In this document: positions 7,344 through 15,741 of the stretch, one piece after another
Numbering within the stretch: the first letter of the stretch is position 1
Layout: every line of letters begins with the position of its first letter
Assembly: GCA_958453935.1 (NCBI GenBank)
Contig: CAUDZT010000019.1
Span: 1-37,006, forward strand
Length of the DNA: 37,006 nucleotides
DNA from: an uncultured Collinsella sp.
Lineage (GTDB): Bacteria; Actinomycetota; Coriobacteriia; Coriobacteriales; Coriobacteriaceae
Reading direction: 5' to 3'
The notes under the pieces: model-generated
Told to the model about the DNA's origin: nothing
Seen by the model: the letters and a program-made list of their open reading frames with translations, nothing else
The model's database searches: none
Program-made: the position numbers and the translations under genes

Positions 7344-10300
7344 ATGTTCGAGAAGCGGCTCTTCTCCCTGGTTCCGCAGGCAACGCCCTACATTGTGGCG
7401 AGCGTCCTGTTTAAATGGATCGCGCTGATGGCAAACATCACGGTGATGTGGATCCTCGCGCGCATTCTGGGCGGCATCGTTGCCGGCGGACTGCCGGCTG
7501 CACTCGCCGTCGACGCGCTCGCGCAGGCAACTCCGCCGCTCGCCGGCGCCATCATCGTGCGCGCCGCCGCCATCTATCTGGCGCAGCGTTCCGGTGACAA
7601 GGCCGCCTTCAAAGCCGTCCGCCGCGTGCGCTCGCTCGTCTACGACAAGCTCACCGCACTCGGCCCCTCCTACACCGAGACCGTCCCCACCGCCGAGGCC
7701 GTCCAGACCAGCGTCGAGGGCGCCACGCAACTCCAGGCGTACTTTGGCGGCTACCTGCCGCAGCTCTTCTTTGCCGGCTTGGCACCCATCACGCTGTTTG
7801 TACTGCTCGTGGGCCAGGCGGGTCTTCCCGCCGCGCTGCTGCTCGCCTGCGTTCCGGTCATCCCCGTCTCCATCATGATGGTCATGCGCAACGCCAAAAA
7901 GATCGGTGCCGAGTACTGGGGCAGCTATGTCGATCTGGGCGGCATGTTCCTGGAGGCCGTGCAGGGTCTCACCACCCTTAAGGTCTACCAGGCCGATCGC
8001 AGCTGGCACGAGCGCATCAACGCAGAGTCCGAGCGTTTCCGCACAGCGACCATGCGCCTGCTGGTGATGCAGCTGCGCTCCATTTGCGTTATGGACCTGG
8101 TCGTCTATATGGGCGCCGCGCTCGGCATTATCGTAGCCGCGCTGCAGCTCGCCACGGGCAAGATTGGCTTTGAGGCTGCCTTCCTCATCGTCTTTCTGTC
8201 ACAGGAGTTCTTTTTGCCTATGCGCCGCCTGGGATCGCTGTTCCACACGGCCATGAACGGCATGGCCGCCTCGCGCCGCATGTTTGGCATTTTGGATACG
8301 CCCGAGCCCGAGCGCGGCGATGTTGAGCTTGATGGTCGCGGCGATATCGAGCTCGCAGGCGTGAGCTATGCCTACGGCGACCGCACCGTGCTGGACAGCG
8401 CCAGCGCGACCATTGCGCACGGCTCGCTCGTGGCACTCGTGGGCGAAAGCGGCGGCGGCAAGTCCACGCTCGCGGGGATTATCGCGGGCCGCAAGGACGC
8501 CTACCGCGGCAGCGTGCGCATTGGCGGCGTCGAGCTGCGCGATGTCACGGCCGCCTCACTCATGCGCGCCGTCACGCTGGTGCCCACCAACGGCTACCTG
8601 TTTGCCGGCACCCTGCGCGACAACCTGCTGCTCGCCCAGCCCAACGCCACCGACACCGAGCTTTTGCGCGCGCTCGACCGCACGCGCGTGGCGGCCTTTG
8701 TGCGGGCCAACGGCGGGCTCGACATGGTGATTAACGAGGGTGGCACCAACCTTTCGGGCGGCCAGCGCCAGCGCGTGTGCATGGCCCGCGCCCTGCTGCA
8801 CGACTCGCCGATCTATGTGTTTGACGAGGCTACGAGCAACGTCGATGCCGCAAGCGAGGCCGCGATCGGCGAGGTCATCGCGTCGCTTGCCGGCGGGCAC
8901 ACTGTAATTGTGGTGGCACACCGCCTGTCGACGATCGTGGACGCCGATCAGATCCTGGTGCTGGAACGCGGCCGCATTGCCGAGCACGGGACTCACGGCG
9001 AGCTCTTGGCCGCCGCGGGCGCCTATGCGCGCATGTGGAGCAGCCAGGAGCAGCTCTCGGCATATGCGTATGCAGAGGGTGATGCTGAGGATGCCGGCGC
9101 GGTTGAGGCTGTTGACGGCAGCGCCGCCTGTGCCGATGGCCTCAACGGTACTAGTTCGTCTTCCGCTGCCGCGGCGCCTGACTCCGGCCGCGCCCGTCGC
9201 TCGGCGCCGTCCATCATGTGGCGCATGATGGGGCTCGTCCGACCGCTTGCCGGCTGGCTTGTGCTAGCCGTCGCGCTGGGCAGCATCGGCATGCTCACCG
9301 CCGCGTTCGTGCCGGCCTTTGGCGCCCTTGGCCTTATGGCCGCGCTGGGCCGCAACGCCTTGAGGCTTGGTCTTATCGCAGCATGCGCGGCCTGCGCCGC
9401 CTGCGGCATCGCGCGCGGGCCGCTCCACTACGGCGAGCAGCTCTGCAACCATTACATCGCATTCCGTCTGCTCGCACACATTCGCGACCTGGTATTTGGC
9501 GCCCTGCGCCAGCTCGCCCCCGCCAAGCTCGAGGGCCGCGGCAAGGGCGAGCTCGTGAGCCTGGTCACCTCGGATATCGAGCTGCTCGAGGTCTTCTACG
9601 CGCACACCATCTCGCCCATTGCCATAGCTCTGGTCTGCACCGTTGTGTTTGAGGGCTTTTTGCTGGCTGTGAGCCCCGAGCTCGCGGGCATCGCGCTCGT
9701 GGCCTACGCGGTCCTGGGCGTGCTACTGCCCCTGACCTCGGCCAAGGCATGCGGCACCACCGGCCGCCAGAGCCGCGAGGGCGCCGGTAAGCTGGGCGCC
9801 TTTGTACTCGACAGTCTGCGCGGCGCGGGCGAGACCATCCAGTTTGCCGGTGGCACCGATCGCAGCCGTGCCCTGGGCAAGCTGACCGAGCAAGTCGGCG
9901 CCGTGGACGCGCGCCTCAAGCGCTGCCAGGCGGTCAGCGAGGCCGTAGCCGATGCGCTTATTCTTGTGGCTAATCTGGTGATGCTCGGGCGTGCGCTGCA
10001 GCTGGTGGCTGCGGGAACGATTGACTTTGCCGCAGCGTTTGTCGCCGTCTTTACCTTTGTGTCGTCGTTTGGCTCGGTGATGGCCGTGAGCCGCCTGGGC
10101 GCCTCACTGCAGGAGACGCTCGCCTCGGGCGCACGCGTGCTCGATTTGCTCGACGAGCAGCCCCAGTGCGCCGAGGTCGCCGATGGACAGAACGTTGAGT
10201 TTGCCGGCGCCGCAGCCGAGCATGTGAGCTTTAGCTATGTGGGCGGCGTGGGCGCGGGCGGTGCGGGCGCCCCAGAGCAGGTCGCGAACGACACCGCTGC

Positions 10301-10910
10301 GAGTCTCATCCTCGACGACGTGACCTGCACCTTTGCGCCCGGTACCATGACCTGCATCATGGGGCGCTCGGGTTCGGGCAAGTCGACGCTGCTTAAGCTG
10401 CTCATGCGCTTTTGGGACCCCGCAGCCGGCACCATCACGGTGAGCGGCGTCGATGCCCGCCACATCAACACGGCGAGCCTGCGCAGCCACGAGTCCTATA
10501 TGACCCAGGACACGCATCTGTTCTGCGGCACCGTACGCGAGAACCTGCTGGTCGCGCACGCCAACGCCACCGATGCCGAGCTGCTCGACGCTTGCCGCTC
10601 CGCCTCACTCACCACGCTCATCGACCGTCTGCCGCAGGGACTCGACACGCCCGTTGCCGAGCTGGGCGACTCGCTTTCGGGCGGCGAGCGCCAGCGCATC
10701 GGCCTTGCGCGCATCTTCCTCAACGACGCACCCTTCATCTTGCTCGACGAACCCACCAGCGCGCTCGATGCTCTCAACGAGGCGTCCGTGATGCAGGCAA
10801 TCGACGAGCTCAAGCGCCGCGGCAAGACCATTGTGCTCGTGAGCCACCGTGCCAGCACCTGCGCGTTTGCCGATTTCTCGCTTTCGGTCGAGCACGGGAG
10901 GCTGAGCTAA
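7344..10910 (+). CDS. cydDC: Fused CydDC-type ABC exporter (two permease-ATPase halves)
   Basis: 1188 residues containing two complete ABC half-transporters in tandem. The first half has a six-span membrane domain (about 15-310), Walker A GESGGGKS (367-374) and signature LSGGQ (470-474). The linker (about 575-630) is Ala/Ser/Asp-rich. The second half has its own membrane domain (about 635-900), Walker A GRSGSGKS (1007-1014) and signature LSGGE (1111-1115). The N-terminal half resembles CydD (Q.YF..YLPQL, E..QGL.TLK, EFFLPMR.LG..FH) and the C-terminal half CydC. CydDC exports cysteine and glutathione to the outside and is needed for cytochrome bd assembly in E. coli. TAGGAGGT lies before ATG 7344. 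No cydAB is in the window, so another thiol or peptide substrate is possible. Confidence 0.85.
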   Translation: MFEKRLFSLVPQATPYIVASVLFKWIALMANITVMWILARILGGIVAGGLPAALAVDALAQATPPLAGAIIVRAAAIYLAQRSGDKAAFKAVRRVRSLVYDKLTALGPSYTETVPTAEAVQTSVEGATQLQAYFGGYLPQLFFAGLAPITLFVLLVGQAGLPAALLLACVPVIPVSIMMVMRNAKKIGAEYWGSYVDLGGMFLEAVQGLTTLKVYQADRSWHERINAESERFRTATMRLLVMQLRSICVMDLVVYMGAALGIIVAALQLATGKIGFEAAFLIVFLSQEFFLPMRRLGSLFHTAMNGMAASRRMFGILDTPEPERGDVELDGRGDIELAGVSYAYGDRTVLDSASATIAHGSLVALVGESGGGKSTLAGIIAGRKDAYRGSVRIGGVELRDVTAASLMRAVTLVPTNGYLFAGTLRDNLLLAQPNATDTELLRALDRTRVAAFVRANGGLDMVINEGGTNLSGGQRQRVCMARALLHDSPIYVFDEATSNVDAASEAAIGEVIASLAGGHTVIVVAHRLSTIVDADQILVLERGRIAEHGTHGELLAAAGAYARMWSSQEQLSAYAYAEGDAEDAGAVEAVDGSAACADGLNGTSSSSAAAAPDSGRARRSAPSIMWRMMGLVRPLAGWLVLAVALGSIGMLTAAFVPAFGALGLMAALGRNALRLGLIAACAACAACGIARGPLHYGEQLCNHYIAFRLLAHIRDLVFGALRQLAPAKLEGRGKGELVSLVTSDIELLEVFYAHTISPIAIALVCTVVFEGFLLAVSPELAGIALVAYAVLGVLLPLTSAKACGTTGRQSREGAGKLGAFVLDSLRGAGETIQFAGGTDRSRALGKLTEQVGAVDARLKRCQAVSEAVADALILVANLVMLGRALQLVAAGTIDFAAAFVAVFTFVSSFGSVMAVSRLGASLQETLASGARVLDLLDEQPQCAEVADGQNVEFAGAAAEHVSFSYVGGVGAGGAGAPEQVANDTAASLILDDVTCTFAPGTMTCIMGRSGSGKSTLLKLLMRFWDPAAGTITVSGVDARHINTASLRSHESYMTQDTHLFCGTVRENLLVAHANATDAELLDACRSASLTTLIDRLPQGLDTPVAELGDSLSGGERQRIGLARIFLNDAPFILLDEPTSALDALNEASVMQAIDELKRRGKTIVLVSHRASTCAFADFSLSVEHGRLS

Positions 10911-11329
10911 TGGCGCGCCCAGTCGACACACCGGAGCTAGCACGCAAACGTGAGCGTGAGGCCCAAATGGTGTCGCAGATGATTGCGCTGTGGTGTCGTG
11001 GGCATCATGGCGGCGGGCATGTGGTCGAACAGGCTGGCGACGATGAGTCCGTGCGCGTGAAACTCGGCCTTCGAACCATTACGCTCTGCCCCGAATGCGC
11101 CGAGCTGCAGGCCTACGCCGTCGCGCGCATCGAGCGCTGCCCCCACATGGACACCAAGACATTTTGCTCGGCCTGTCCTTCGCATTGTTACCGGCCTGCC
11201 ATGCGCGAGAAGATCCGCGAGGTCATGCGCTGGTCGGGACCGCGCATGATCCGCTATCGCCCCATCACCGCCGTGAGACACGCGATGGTAACGGTGCAGG
11301 CCAAACGCGTGGCGGCACGAAGCAAGTAG
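10910..11329 (+). CDS. ygbA: YgbA-family nitrosative-stress protein
   Basis: 139 residues matching the YgbA family (called nitrous oxide-stimulated promoter family in databases). Six cysteines are clustered: CPEC (60-63), C77 (CPHM), CSAC (86-89) and C93, followed by the family motif CYRP..R..IR.VMR. This layout suits an Fe-S cluster or zinc. In enterobacteria ygbA is NsrR-controlled and helps growth under nitric oxide. The ATG overlaps the stop codon of the cydDC-type gene (TAATG), so translation is coupled and the two proteins are made together. No Shine-Dalgarno of its own is needed, though GGGAGG lies nearby. Confidence 0.85.
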   Translation: MARPVDTPELARKREREAQMVSQMIALWCRGHHGGGHVVEQAGDDESVRVKLGLRTITLCPECAELQAYAVARIERCPHMDTKTFCSACPSHCYRPAMREKIREVMRWSGPRMIRYRPITAVRHAMVTVQAKRVAARSK

Positions 11330-11448
11330 TCGCCGGCGCCGGCACGCGCCGCCTGCCCTTTCCAGTCGGTTTCGACTTGCAGCGTTCCCGCCGCGCCGAG
11401 GCTGCGCCATTACAATGGAACGGATTCGCCAAATGCAAAGGAGCCGCC

Positions 11449-12360
11449 ATGTCCGCTTGCCCGCTGGTCGATTGCCACACCCACACCTCGTTTTCGGATG
11501 GACATGCCACGTTTGAGGACAACGTCCGCGCTGCTGCCGCCGCCGGCTGCCGCGTTATGGTCTCAACCGACCACCTCACCCTGCCCGCCAGCATGGACGC
11601 CAACTGCGAAGTGCAGGTTGTCGAGGGCGACCTGACGGCGCATCGCCTGGCCTTTGAGGACGCCCGCAGGCTTGCCGCGCAAATCGCGCCGGAGCTCGAG
11701 CTTATCTATGGCTTTGAATGCGACTGGTACGAAGATTGCGAACCTTTGGTTGAACGCTGGTCCGCGGGTGCCATAGTGCGCTTGGGCAGTGTGCACTGGA
11801 TTGGCGATCCGGGCGATATCATGGCAGGCGCCGCGGGGACGGCGGGGACAGAGGACGTCGCGCGTCCCGATACGCCCGATTCGCTTTGTGGCTGGATCGA
11901 CGACGATACCAACCTGCATGTTTGGGAAAACTTAGGCGTGCGCGGCGTGTGGGAGCGCTATGTCGATGACTGGTGCCGCGCCTGCGAGAGCTCGCTCAAC
12001 TTTGACGTGATGGCCCACCCCGACCTGGTCATGCGCTTTTCGAAGGACGGCTTTGCACCCGACTTTGACCCCGCGCCGTTTTGGGAGCAGATGGCCGAAT
12101 GCGCCCACGATACGGGTCGCCGCGTTGAGGTCTCGACCGCCGCACCGCGCAAGGGGCTCGACGATTACTACCCCGCGACCGGGCTGTTGCGCCGCTTCGC
12201 CCATGCCGAGGTGCCCATCACCTTTGGCTCGGACGCGCACCGCGCCTGCGACATCTGCTGGAACATCCGCGAGGCCCAGGCCCACGCCTACGACTGCGGC
12301 TACCGGGCCTTCGATATCCCCCACCCCACCGGCGAATGGGAATCCACGCCCCTCGCCTAA
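11449..12360 (+). CDS. hisK: PHP-type histidinol-phosphatase
   Basis: 303-residue PHP-domain phosphatase of the HisJ/HisK type, converting histidinol phosphate to histidinol. The metal-binding motifs are clear: DCHTHTSFSDG (residues 8-18), STDHL (about 41-45), GFECDW (about 87-92), GSVHWI (about 116-121), MAHPDL (about 186-191) and FGSDAHR (about 259-265). ATG 11449 has AAAGGAG five bases upstream. It fills the one step the facing his operon lacks, because HisB there is only the dehydratase. It has a short low-complexity insert (AGAAGTAGTED, near residue 127). It converges with hisE, and a palindrome joins the two stop codons. Confidence 0.92.
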   Translation: MSACPLVDCHTHTSFSDGHATFEDNVRAAAAAGCRVMVSTDHLTLPASMDANCEVQVVEGDLTAHRLAFEDARRLAAQIAPELELIYGFECDWYEDCEPLVERWSAGAIVRLGSVHWIGDPGDIMAGAAGTAGTEDVARPDTPDSLCGWIDDDTNLHVWENLGVRGVWERYVDDWCRACESSLNFDVMAHPDLVMRFSKDGFAPDFDPAPFWEQMAECAHDTGRRVEVSTAAPRKGLDDYYPATGLLRRFAHAEVPITFGSDAHRACDICWNIREAQAHAYDCGYRAFDIPHPTGEWESTPLA

Positions 12361-12392
12361 CTAGTCGTTTAAGAACGTCCCCAATGACTAGT
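12360..12392. repeat. Hairpin spanning the two converging stop codons
   Basis: Arms ACTAGTCGTT (12360-12369) and AATGACTAGT (12383-12392) are inverted copies with one mismatch. The loop contains GAACGTCCCC. The left arm begins on the last base of the hisK stop and the right arm covers the hisE stop codon (12388-12390). It may stop transcription in both directions. The GGGGACGTTC in the loop recalls the repeats at 1428-1477. Confidence 0.6.
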
Positions 12393-12705
12393 GGCGGCGG
12401 GCGTTGAGTTCGCCGGCCAGTTCGTCGAGGGTGATGCCGTAGCGCTCGAGCGTCACGAGCAGGTGGTAGATCAGGTCGCCGGCCTCGTAGCGGATGTGAT
12501 CGTGGTTGTTATCCTTGCAGGCCATGATCACCTCGCTCGCCTCCTCGGCAAGCTTCTTGAGCAGCTCGTCCTCGACGTCGGTCAGCAGACGCGCGGTATA
12601 GCTCTCCTGTGGCGATGCGTCGCGACGACCGTGAATCACCTCGGCCAGTCCCGTCAGCGTCTCACCGATGTTTCCCGGCTGCACGTTAGCTGTTCTGACT
12701 CCCAT
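12388..12705 (-). CDS. hisE: Phosphoribosyl-ATP pyrophosphatase
   Basis: 105-residue HisE, second step of histidine synthesis (PR-ATP to PR-AMP). It has the MazG-like fold motif EELLKKLAEEASEVIMA (about residues 47-63) and EAGDLIYHLLV (about 74-84) with the metal-binding acids. Unlike the HisIE fusion common elsewhere, HisE is separate from HisI here, with a small RDAC-family gene between them. AGAGGAA lies six bases before ATG 12705. It is the last gene of the his operon; 15 bases separate it from the gene upstream. Confidence 0.95.
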   Translation of the reverse strand: MGVRTANVQPGNIGETLTGLAEVIHGRRDASPQESYTARLLTDVEDELLKKLAEEASEVIMACKDNNHDHIRYEAGDLIYHLLVTLERYGITLDELAGELNARRH

Positions 12706-12720
12706 GGTTATTTCCTCTCG

Positions 12721-12948
12721 TTACTGCAGCGTAAAGTAGGTACCGGTCTCATCGAACCGAGGCTTTGCGCCCTTTTTCTCAAAGAACTCGACGATGACGG
12801 CATGGGCCTCATCGAGCCTTTCCTTCTCGGCCTCGAGCCAAAGCGACTGCGCCCCGCAGGCATCAGTCAGGTGCACGCGGCATGGCACGCCCGCGCGGAG
12901 GAGCTCGGTGTTGCATTCGGCGACCTCGAACGGCGTCACGACTTTCAT
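12721..12948 (-). CDS. Small RDAC-family protein in the his operon
   Basis: 75 residues. The core VHLTDACGAQSLWLE (residues about 25-39) fits what I recall of the RDAC family of small conserved proteins (pattern HLRDACG.QS.W.E); their function is unknown. The C-terminal half is helical and charged, then ends in a beta-like RFDETGTYFTLQ. Its ATG overlaps the hisI stop codon (ATGA), so the two are translationally coupled, and GGGGGAG lies four bases upstream. Sitting exactly between HisI and HisE suggests a link to the PR-ATP/PR-AMP steps or to their control, but that is inference from position only. Confidence 0.75.
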   Translation of the reverse strand: MKVVTPFEVAECNTELLRAGVPCRVHLTDACGAQSLWLEAEKERLDEAHAVIVEFFEKKGAKPRFDETGTYFTLQ

Positions 12949-13286
12949 CGCACTCCCCCTTCCACGCGCTTAAAGAAGCAGGTACGGTTGCCGGTATGGC
13001 AGGCCGGGCCCGGTGAGTCCACCTTGACCAGCAGCGTATCGCTATCGCAGTCGGCCCAGAGCTCCTTGACCTCCTGCATGTTGCCACTCGTCGCGCCCTT
13101 GTTCCAGAGCTCCTGACGGCTGCGACTCCAAAACCACGTGGTCCCGGTCTTGAGCGTCAGCCCCACCGATTCCTCGTTCATCCAAGCAACCATAAGCACC
13201 TCGCCGGTGTCATATTGCTGAACCACACAAGGAATCAGCCCGTGGGCGTCGTATTTAAGCTCGGTAGCATTTATTACCTCAGTCAT
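12945..13286 (-). CDS. hisI: Phosphoribosyl-AMP cyclohydrolase
   Basis: 113-residue HisI, third step of histidine synthesis (opening of the adenine ring of PR-AMP). Typical motifs are VLMVAWMNEES (about residues 31-41), TTWFWSRSRQELWNKGATSGN (near 49-69, in parts), the Mg-binding DCDSDTLL (about 79-86) and the zinc cysteines in ACHTGNRTCFF (about 95-105). The start at 13286 is the second of two adjacent ATG codons; GGGAG lies five bases before it. A long palindrome separates it from hisF, so mRNA processing may set its level. Confidence 0.95.
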   Translation of the reverse strand: MTEVINATELKYDAHGLIPCVVQQYDTGEVLMVAWMNEESVGLTLKTGTTWFWSRSRQELWNKGATSGNMQEVKELWADCDSDTLLVKVDSPGPACHTGNRTCFFKRVEGGVR

Positions 13287-13334
13287 CATTTCTCCCAAGT
13301 AACAAACGAAATCCCACAGGTCGGCGAGGGTTGT

Positions 13335-13421
13335 CCAGGTGCCCGAGATTCCGAGCGACAAGCCCGACGACGCGTACTTAAGTACGCGAGGAGGGTTGGA
13401 GCCGGAAGGTCGGGTGCCTGG
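13335..13421. repeat. 87-base imperfect palindrome between hisF and hisI
   Basis: The outer arms CCAGGTGCCCGA (13335-13346) and TCGGGTGCCTGG (13410-13421) pair with two mismatches, further matches continue inward (ATTCCG against CGGAA), and the centre is a perfect 18-base palindrome CGCGTACTTAAGTACGCG (13371-13388). Transcribed as part of the his mRNA it would fold into one long hairpin. It may be a REP-like insertion or an mRNA stability or processing element that tunes hisI-RDAC-hisE relative to the genes upstream. Confidence 0.75.
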
Positions 13422-13434
13422 GCAAGCCGCAGCA

Positions 13435-14217
13435 TTAGAAGTCCAATCTCACAGGAATCCCCTGCGACGCCATATACTCCTTCACCTGGCGAATGCTGAA
13501 GGTTCCAAAGTGAAAGACGCTGGCCGCCAGCACGGCGTCGGCTTCGCCCTCGATCACGCCCTCGGCAAAATGCTCGAGCGTGCCCACGCCACCGCTCGCG
13601 ATGACGGGAATCGGCACCGCACGCGCCACGGCGCGGGTGAGTGCCAGGTCAAAGCCGGCCTTGGTGCCGTCGCGGTCCATGCTGGTCAGCAAGATCTCGC
13701 CGGCGCCGCGGCGAGCCGCCTCCTCGGCCCACGCCACCGCGTCGATACCCGTGGCATTGCGGCCTCCCGCGGTAAAGACCTCCCACTTGTCGGCATCCGG
13801 CTGCCCAGGCAGGCCGACGCGCTTGGCATCGATCGCCACGACCACGGCCTGGCTGCCAAACGCCGCGGCAGCTTGGCTGATCAGCGATGGGTCGCGCACA
13901 GCGGCAGAGTTGAGCGATACCTTGTCGGCACCGGCCGCCACCATCGTTCGCATGCCCGCAAGGTCGCGAAAGCCACCGCCCACGGCGTAGGGAATGGCGA
14001 GCTCCTCGGCCGCATGCGCCGCCATCTCGATGGTCGTCGCACGGTTGTCGCTCGTGGCAGTGATGTCCAGGAACACGACCTCGTCCGCACCTTCGCGATC
14101 GTAGGCACGGGCAAGCTCCACCGGATCGCCCGCATCGCGCAGGCTCACAAAGTTGACGCCCTTGACCACGCGGCCGTCCTTAACGTCCAGGCAGGGAATG
14201 ACGCGTTTGGTAAGCAT
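13435..14217 (-). CDS. hisF: Imidazole glycerol phosphate synthase, cyclase subunit
   Basis: 260-residue (beta-alpha)8 barrel HisF. With HisH it turns PRFAR and ammonia into imidazole glycerol phosphate plus AICAR. Catalytic Asp residues are in RVIPCLDVKDGRVVKG (residues 5-20) and LLTSMDRDGT (about 177-186); phosphate loops GGGFRD, SGGVGT are present. The start at 14217 has GGAGGAG upstream; the hisA stop is three bases away. Normal length. Confidence 0.97.
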   Translation of the reverse strand: MLTKRVIPCLDVKDGRVVKGVNFVSLRDAGDPVELARAYDREGADEVVFLDITATSDNRATTIEMAAHAAEELAIPYAVGGGFRDLAGMRTMVAAGADKVSLNSAAVRDPSLISQAAAAFGSQAVVVAIDAKRVGLPGQPDADKWEVFTAGGRNATGIDAVAWAEEAARRGAGEILLTSMDRDGTKAGFDLALTRAVARAVPIPVIASGGVGTLEHFAEGVIEGEADAVLAASVFHFGTFSIRQVKEYMASQGIPVRLDF

Positions 14218-14220
14218 GGG

Positions 14221-14964
14221 CTACTCCTCCCCTCGCGCGGCGGCCAACGCCTGTACCAGCGTAAAGTTGCCCTCGTAGAGCGCGCGACCGGTGATGGCGC
14301 CCTCAATAGCGCCCTCGCCCACTGCGGCGAGCGCACGGATATCGTCGAGCGTCGAGATGCCGCCCGACGCCACAACGGGAAAGCCCGCGACCTCGGCCAC
14401 GTGGCGATATGCTGCCACGTCGATGCCCGTCTGCATACCGTCGCGCGCGATATCGGTATACACCAGATGTTTAAAGCCCAGCTCCGTGAGCTGCGCCACG
14501 GCATCGTCGAGCGCCACACCCGCACCGTCGCGCCAACCGTTCACCTTGACCTGGCCGTCACGGGCGGCAATATCTGCCACCAGCAGCTCGCCAAAGCCTT
14601 GGGCCGCCACCTCGGCAAAACCCGGCTCAGTCACCAGCACGGTGCCCAGTGCGATGCGACGCGCGCCGTAGCCGGCCAGCTCGTCGATGCGCGCGAGCGA
14701 GCGAACGCCGCCGCCCACGTCCACCGACAGACCGTCGACGCCGCAGATGGCCTCGATCGCCGCCGAGTTGGCAGCGCACGCGTCCTCGTCCTCGCCAAAG
14801 GCAGCGGACAGGTCGACGACGTGCACCCAGCTCGCACCCTGCTCGGCAAAGGAGCGAGCAACGGCCACGGGGTCGTCGGAATATACCTTGCAGCGGCTCC
14901 GGTCGCCGCGCTCCAGGCGCACGACCTTGCCGCCGATCAAATCGATTGCAGGAAACAGGATCAT
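14221..14964 (-). CDS. hisA: ProFAR isomerase HisA
   Basis: 247-residue (beta-alpha)8 barrel HisA, isomerising ProFAR to PRFAR. The N-terminus ILFPAIDLIGGKVVRL carries the catalytic Asp (D8), the second Asp is in YTDIARDGMQ (about residues 169-178), and the phosphate loops are GGGVRS and SGGIST. In actinobacteria that lack trpF a dual-substrate PriA replaces HisA; I cannot exclude that here from sequence alone. The ATG overlaps the hisH stop codon by four bases (ATGA). Confidence 0.94.
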   Translation of the reverse strand: MILFPAIDLIGGKVVRLERGDRSRCKVYSDDPVAVARSFAEQGASWVHVVDLSAAFGEDEDACAANSAAIEAICGVDGLSVDVGGGVRSLARIDELAGYGARRIALGTVLVTEPGFAEVAAQGFGELLVADIAARDGQVKVNGWRDGAGVALDDAVAQLTELGFKHLVYTDIARDGMQTGIDVAAYRHVAEVAGFPVVASGGISTLDDIRALAAVGEGAIEGAITGRALYEGNFTLVQALAAARGEE

Positions 14965-15662
14965 CGGCCGGCCTCCTCGACGATGTTGACGAAGTTCTTA
15001 AGGATGCGCTGACCAAGCGCGGAGGATTTCTCGGGATGGAACTGGCAGCCCCACACGTTGCCGCGACGCACGATGCACGGGAAACTCCGCGTGTAGTGTG
15101 TGCGCGCCAAAACATCAGCGGCATCGGCGTCGTCGGTCACCGCGTAGCTGTGAGTGAAGTACATGTTGGCGCCCTCGGCAAAACCGGCGAGCAGCGGGTC
15201 GGCAGCACCGGCGGGCGTCATGTGCACCTGGTCCCAGCCCACGTGCGGCACCTTCAGACGACTCGATTCCAAGCGCGCACACGAACCGCGCATGATACCC
15301 AGGCCATCGACCCAGGGGCCGCCAGCCTGCTCGGGGGTGCCGCCATCCGCGGCCACGCCCTCGTCCGCAGGCACGCCCTCGTTGCCGCGCTCAAAAAAGA
15401 GCTGAAGACCCAGGCAGATGCCGAGCAGCGGAGTTCCGGCGACAACGGCACCGAGCACCGCGTCCGCCTCGCCGCTCTGGCGCATAAAGGCGATCGCGTC
15501 ATAGAACGCGCCCACACCCGGGATGACCAGGCCGTCGGCGTCGCGGATCTGCTCCGGATCATCCGACGTACAGGCGGCGGCACCGGCGCGCGCAAGCCCG
15601 CGCACGACGCTCGACAAGTTGCCCTTGTGGTAGTCGACCACCACGATCTTCGGTTCGCCCAC
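14961..15662 (-). CDS. hisH: Imidazole glycerol phosphate synthase, glutaminase subunit
   Basis: 233-residue class I glutamine amidotransferase, which supplies ammonia to HisF. The nucleophile is in GICLGLQLF (about residues 86-94); the catalytic His and Glu are in CQFHPEKSS near residue 210. The start is GTG at 15662, five bases after GGAGGAGGGG; there is no in-frame ATG close by that fits the family. An insert rich in Gly, Ala and Glu (about residues 97-122, GVPADEGVAADGG and following) is longer than in standard HisH. A hairpin element lies between hisB and this gene. Confidence 0.93.
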   Translation of the reverse strand: MGEPKIVVVDYHKGNLSSVVRGLARAGAAACTSDDPEQIRDADGLVIPGVGAFYDAIAFMRQSGEADAVLGAVVAGTPLLGICLGLQLFFERGNEGVPADEGVAADGGTPEQAGGPWVDGLGIMRGSCARLESSRLKVPHVGWDQVHMTPAGAADPLLAGFAEGANMYFTHSYAVTDDADAADVLARTHYTRSFPCIVRRGNVWGCQFHPEKSSALGQRILKNFVNIVEEAGR

Positions 15663-15687
15663 GCGACCCCTCCTCCTCGTCTTGTCC

Positions 15688-15728
15688 AAAACCACCACAA
15701 AGGGGACAGGCACCTTCGTAGTGGTTTT
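15688..15728. repeat. Hairpin element between hisB and hisH
   Basis: Arms 15688-15703 (AAAACCACCACAAAGG) and 15713-15728 are inverted with two mismatches; the loop is GGACAGGCA. A further degenerate copy of the right arm (CCTTTGTAGCGGTT) follows at 15730-15743. The GGGGACAGGCACC motif across stem and loop resembles REP-type repeats and the GGGAC motifs at 1428-1477 and 12370-12382. It would fold in the his mRNA and may affect hisH expression. Confidence 0.6.
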
Positions 15729-15741
15729 ACCTTTGTAGCGG

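Noticed and set aside
11095..11448. Longer N-terminus for the PHP phosphatase
   Set aside because: The extra frame overlaps ygbA out of frame, and ATG 11449 has a strong AAAGGAG and begins exactly at the family's first motif.
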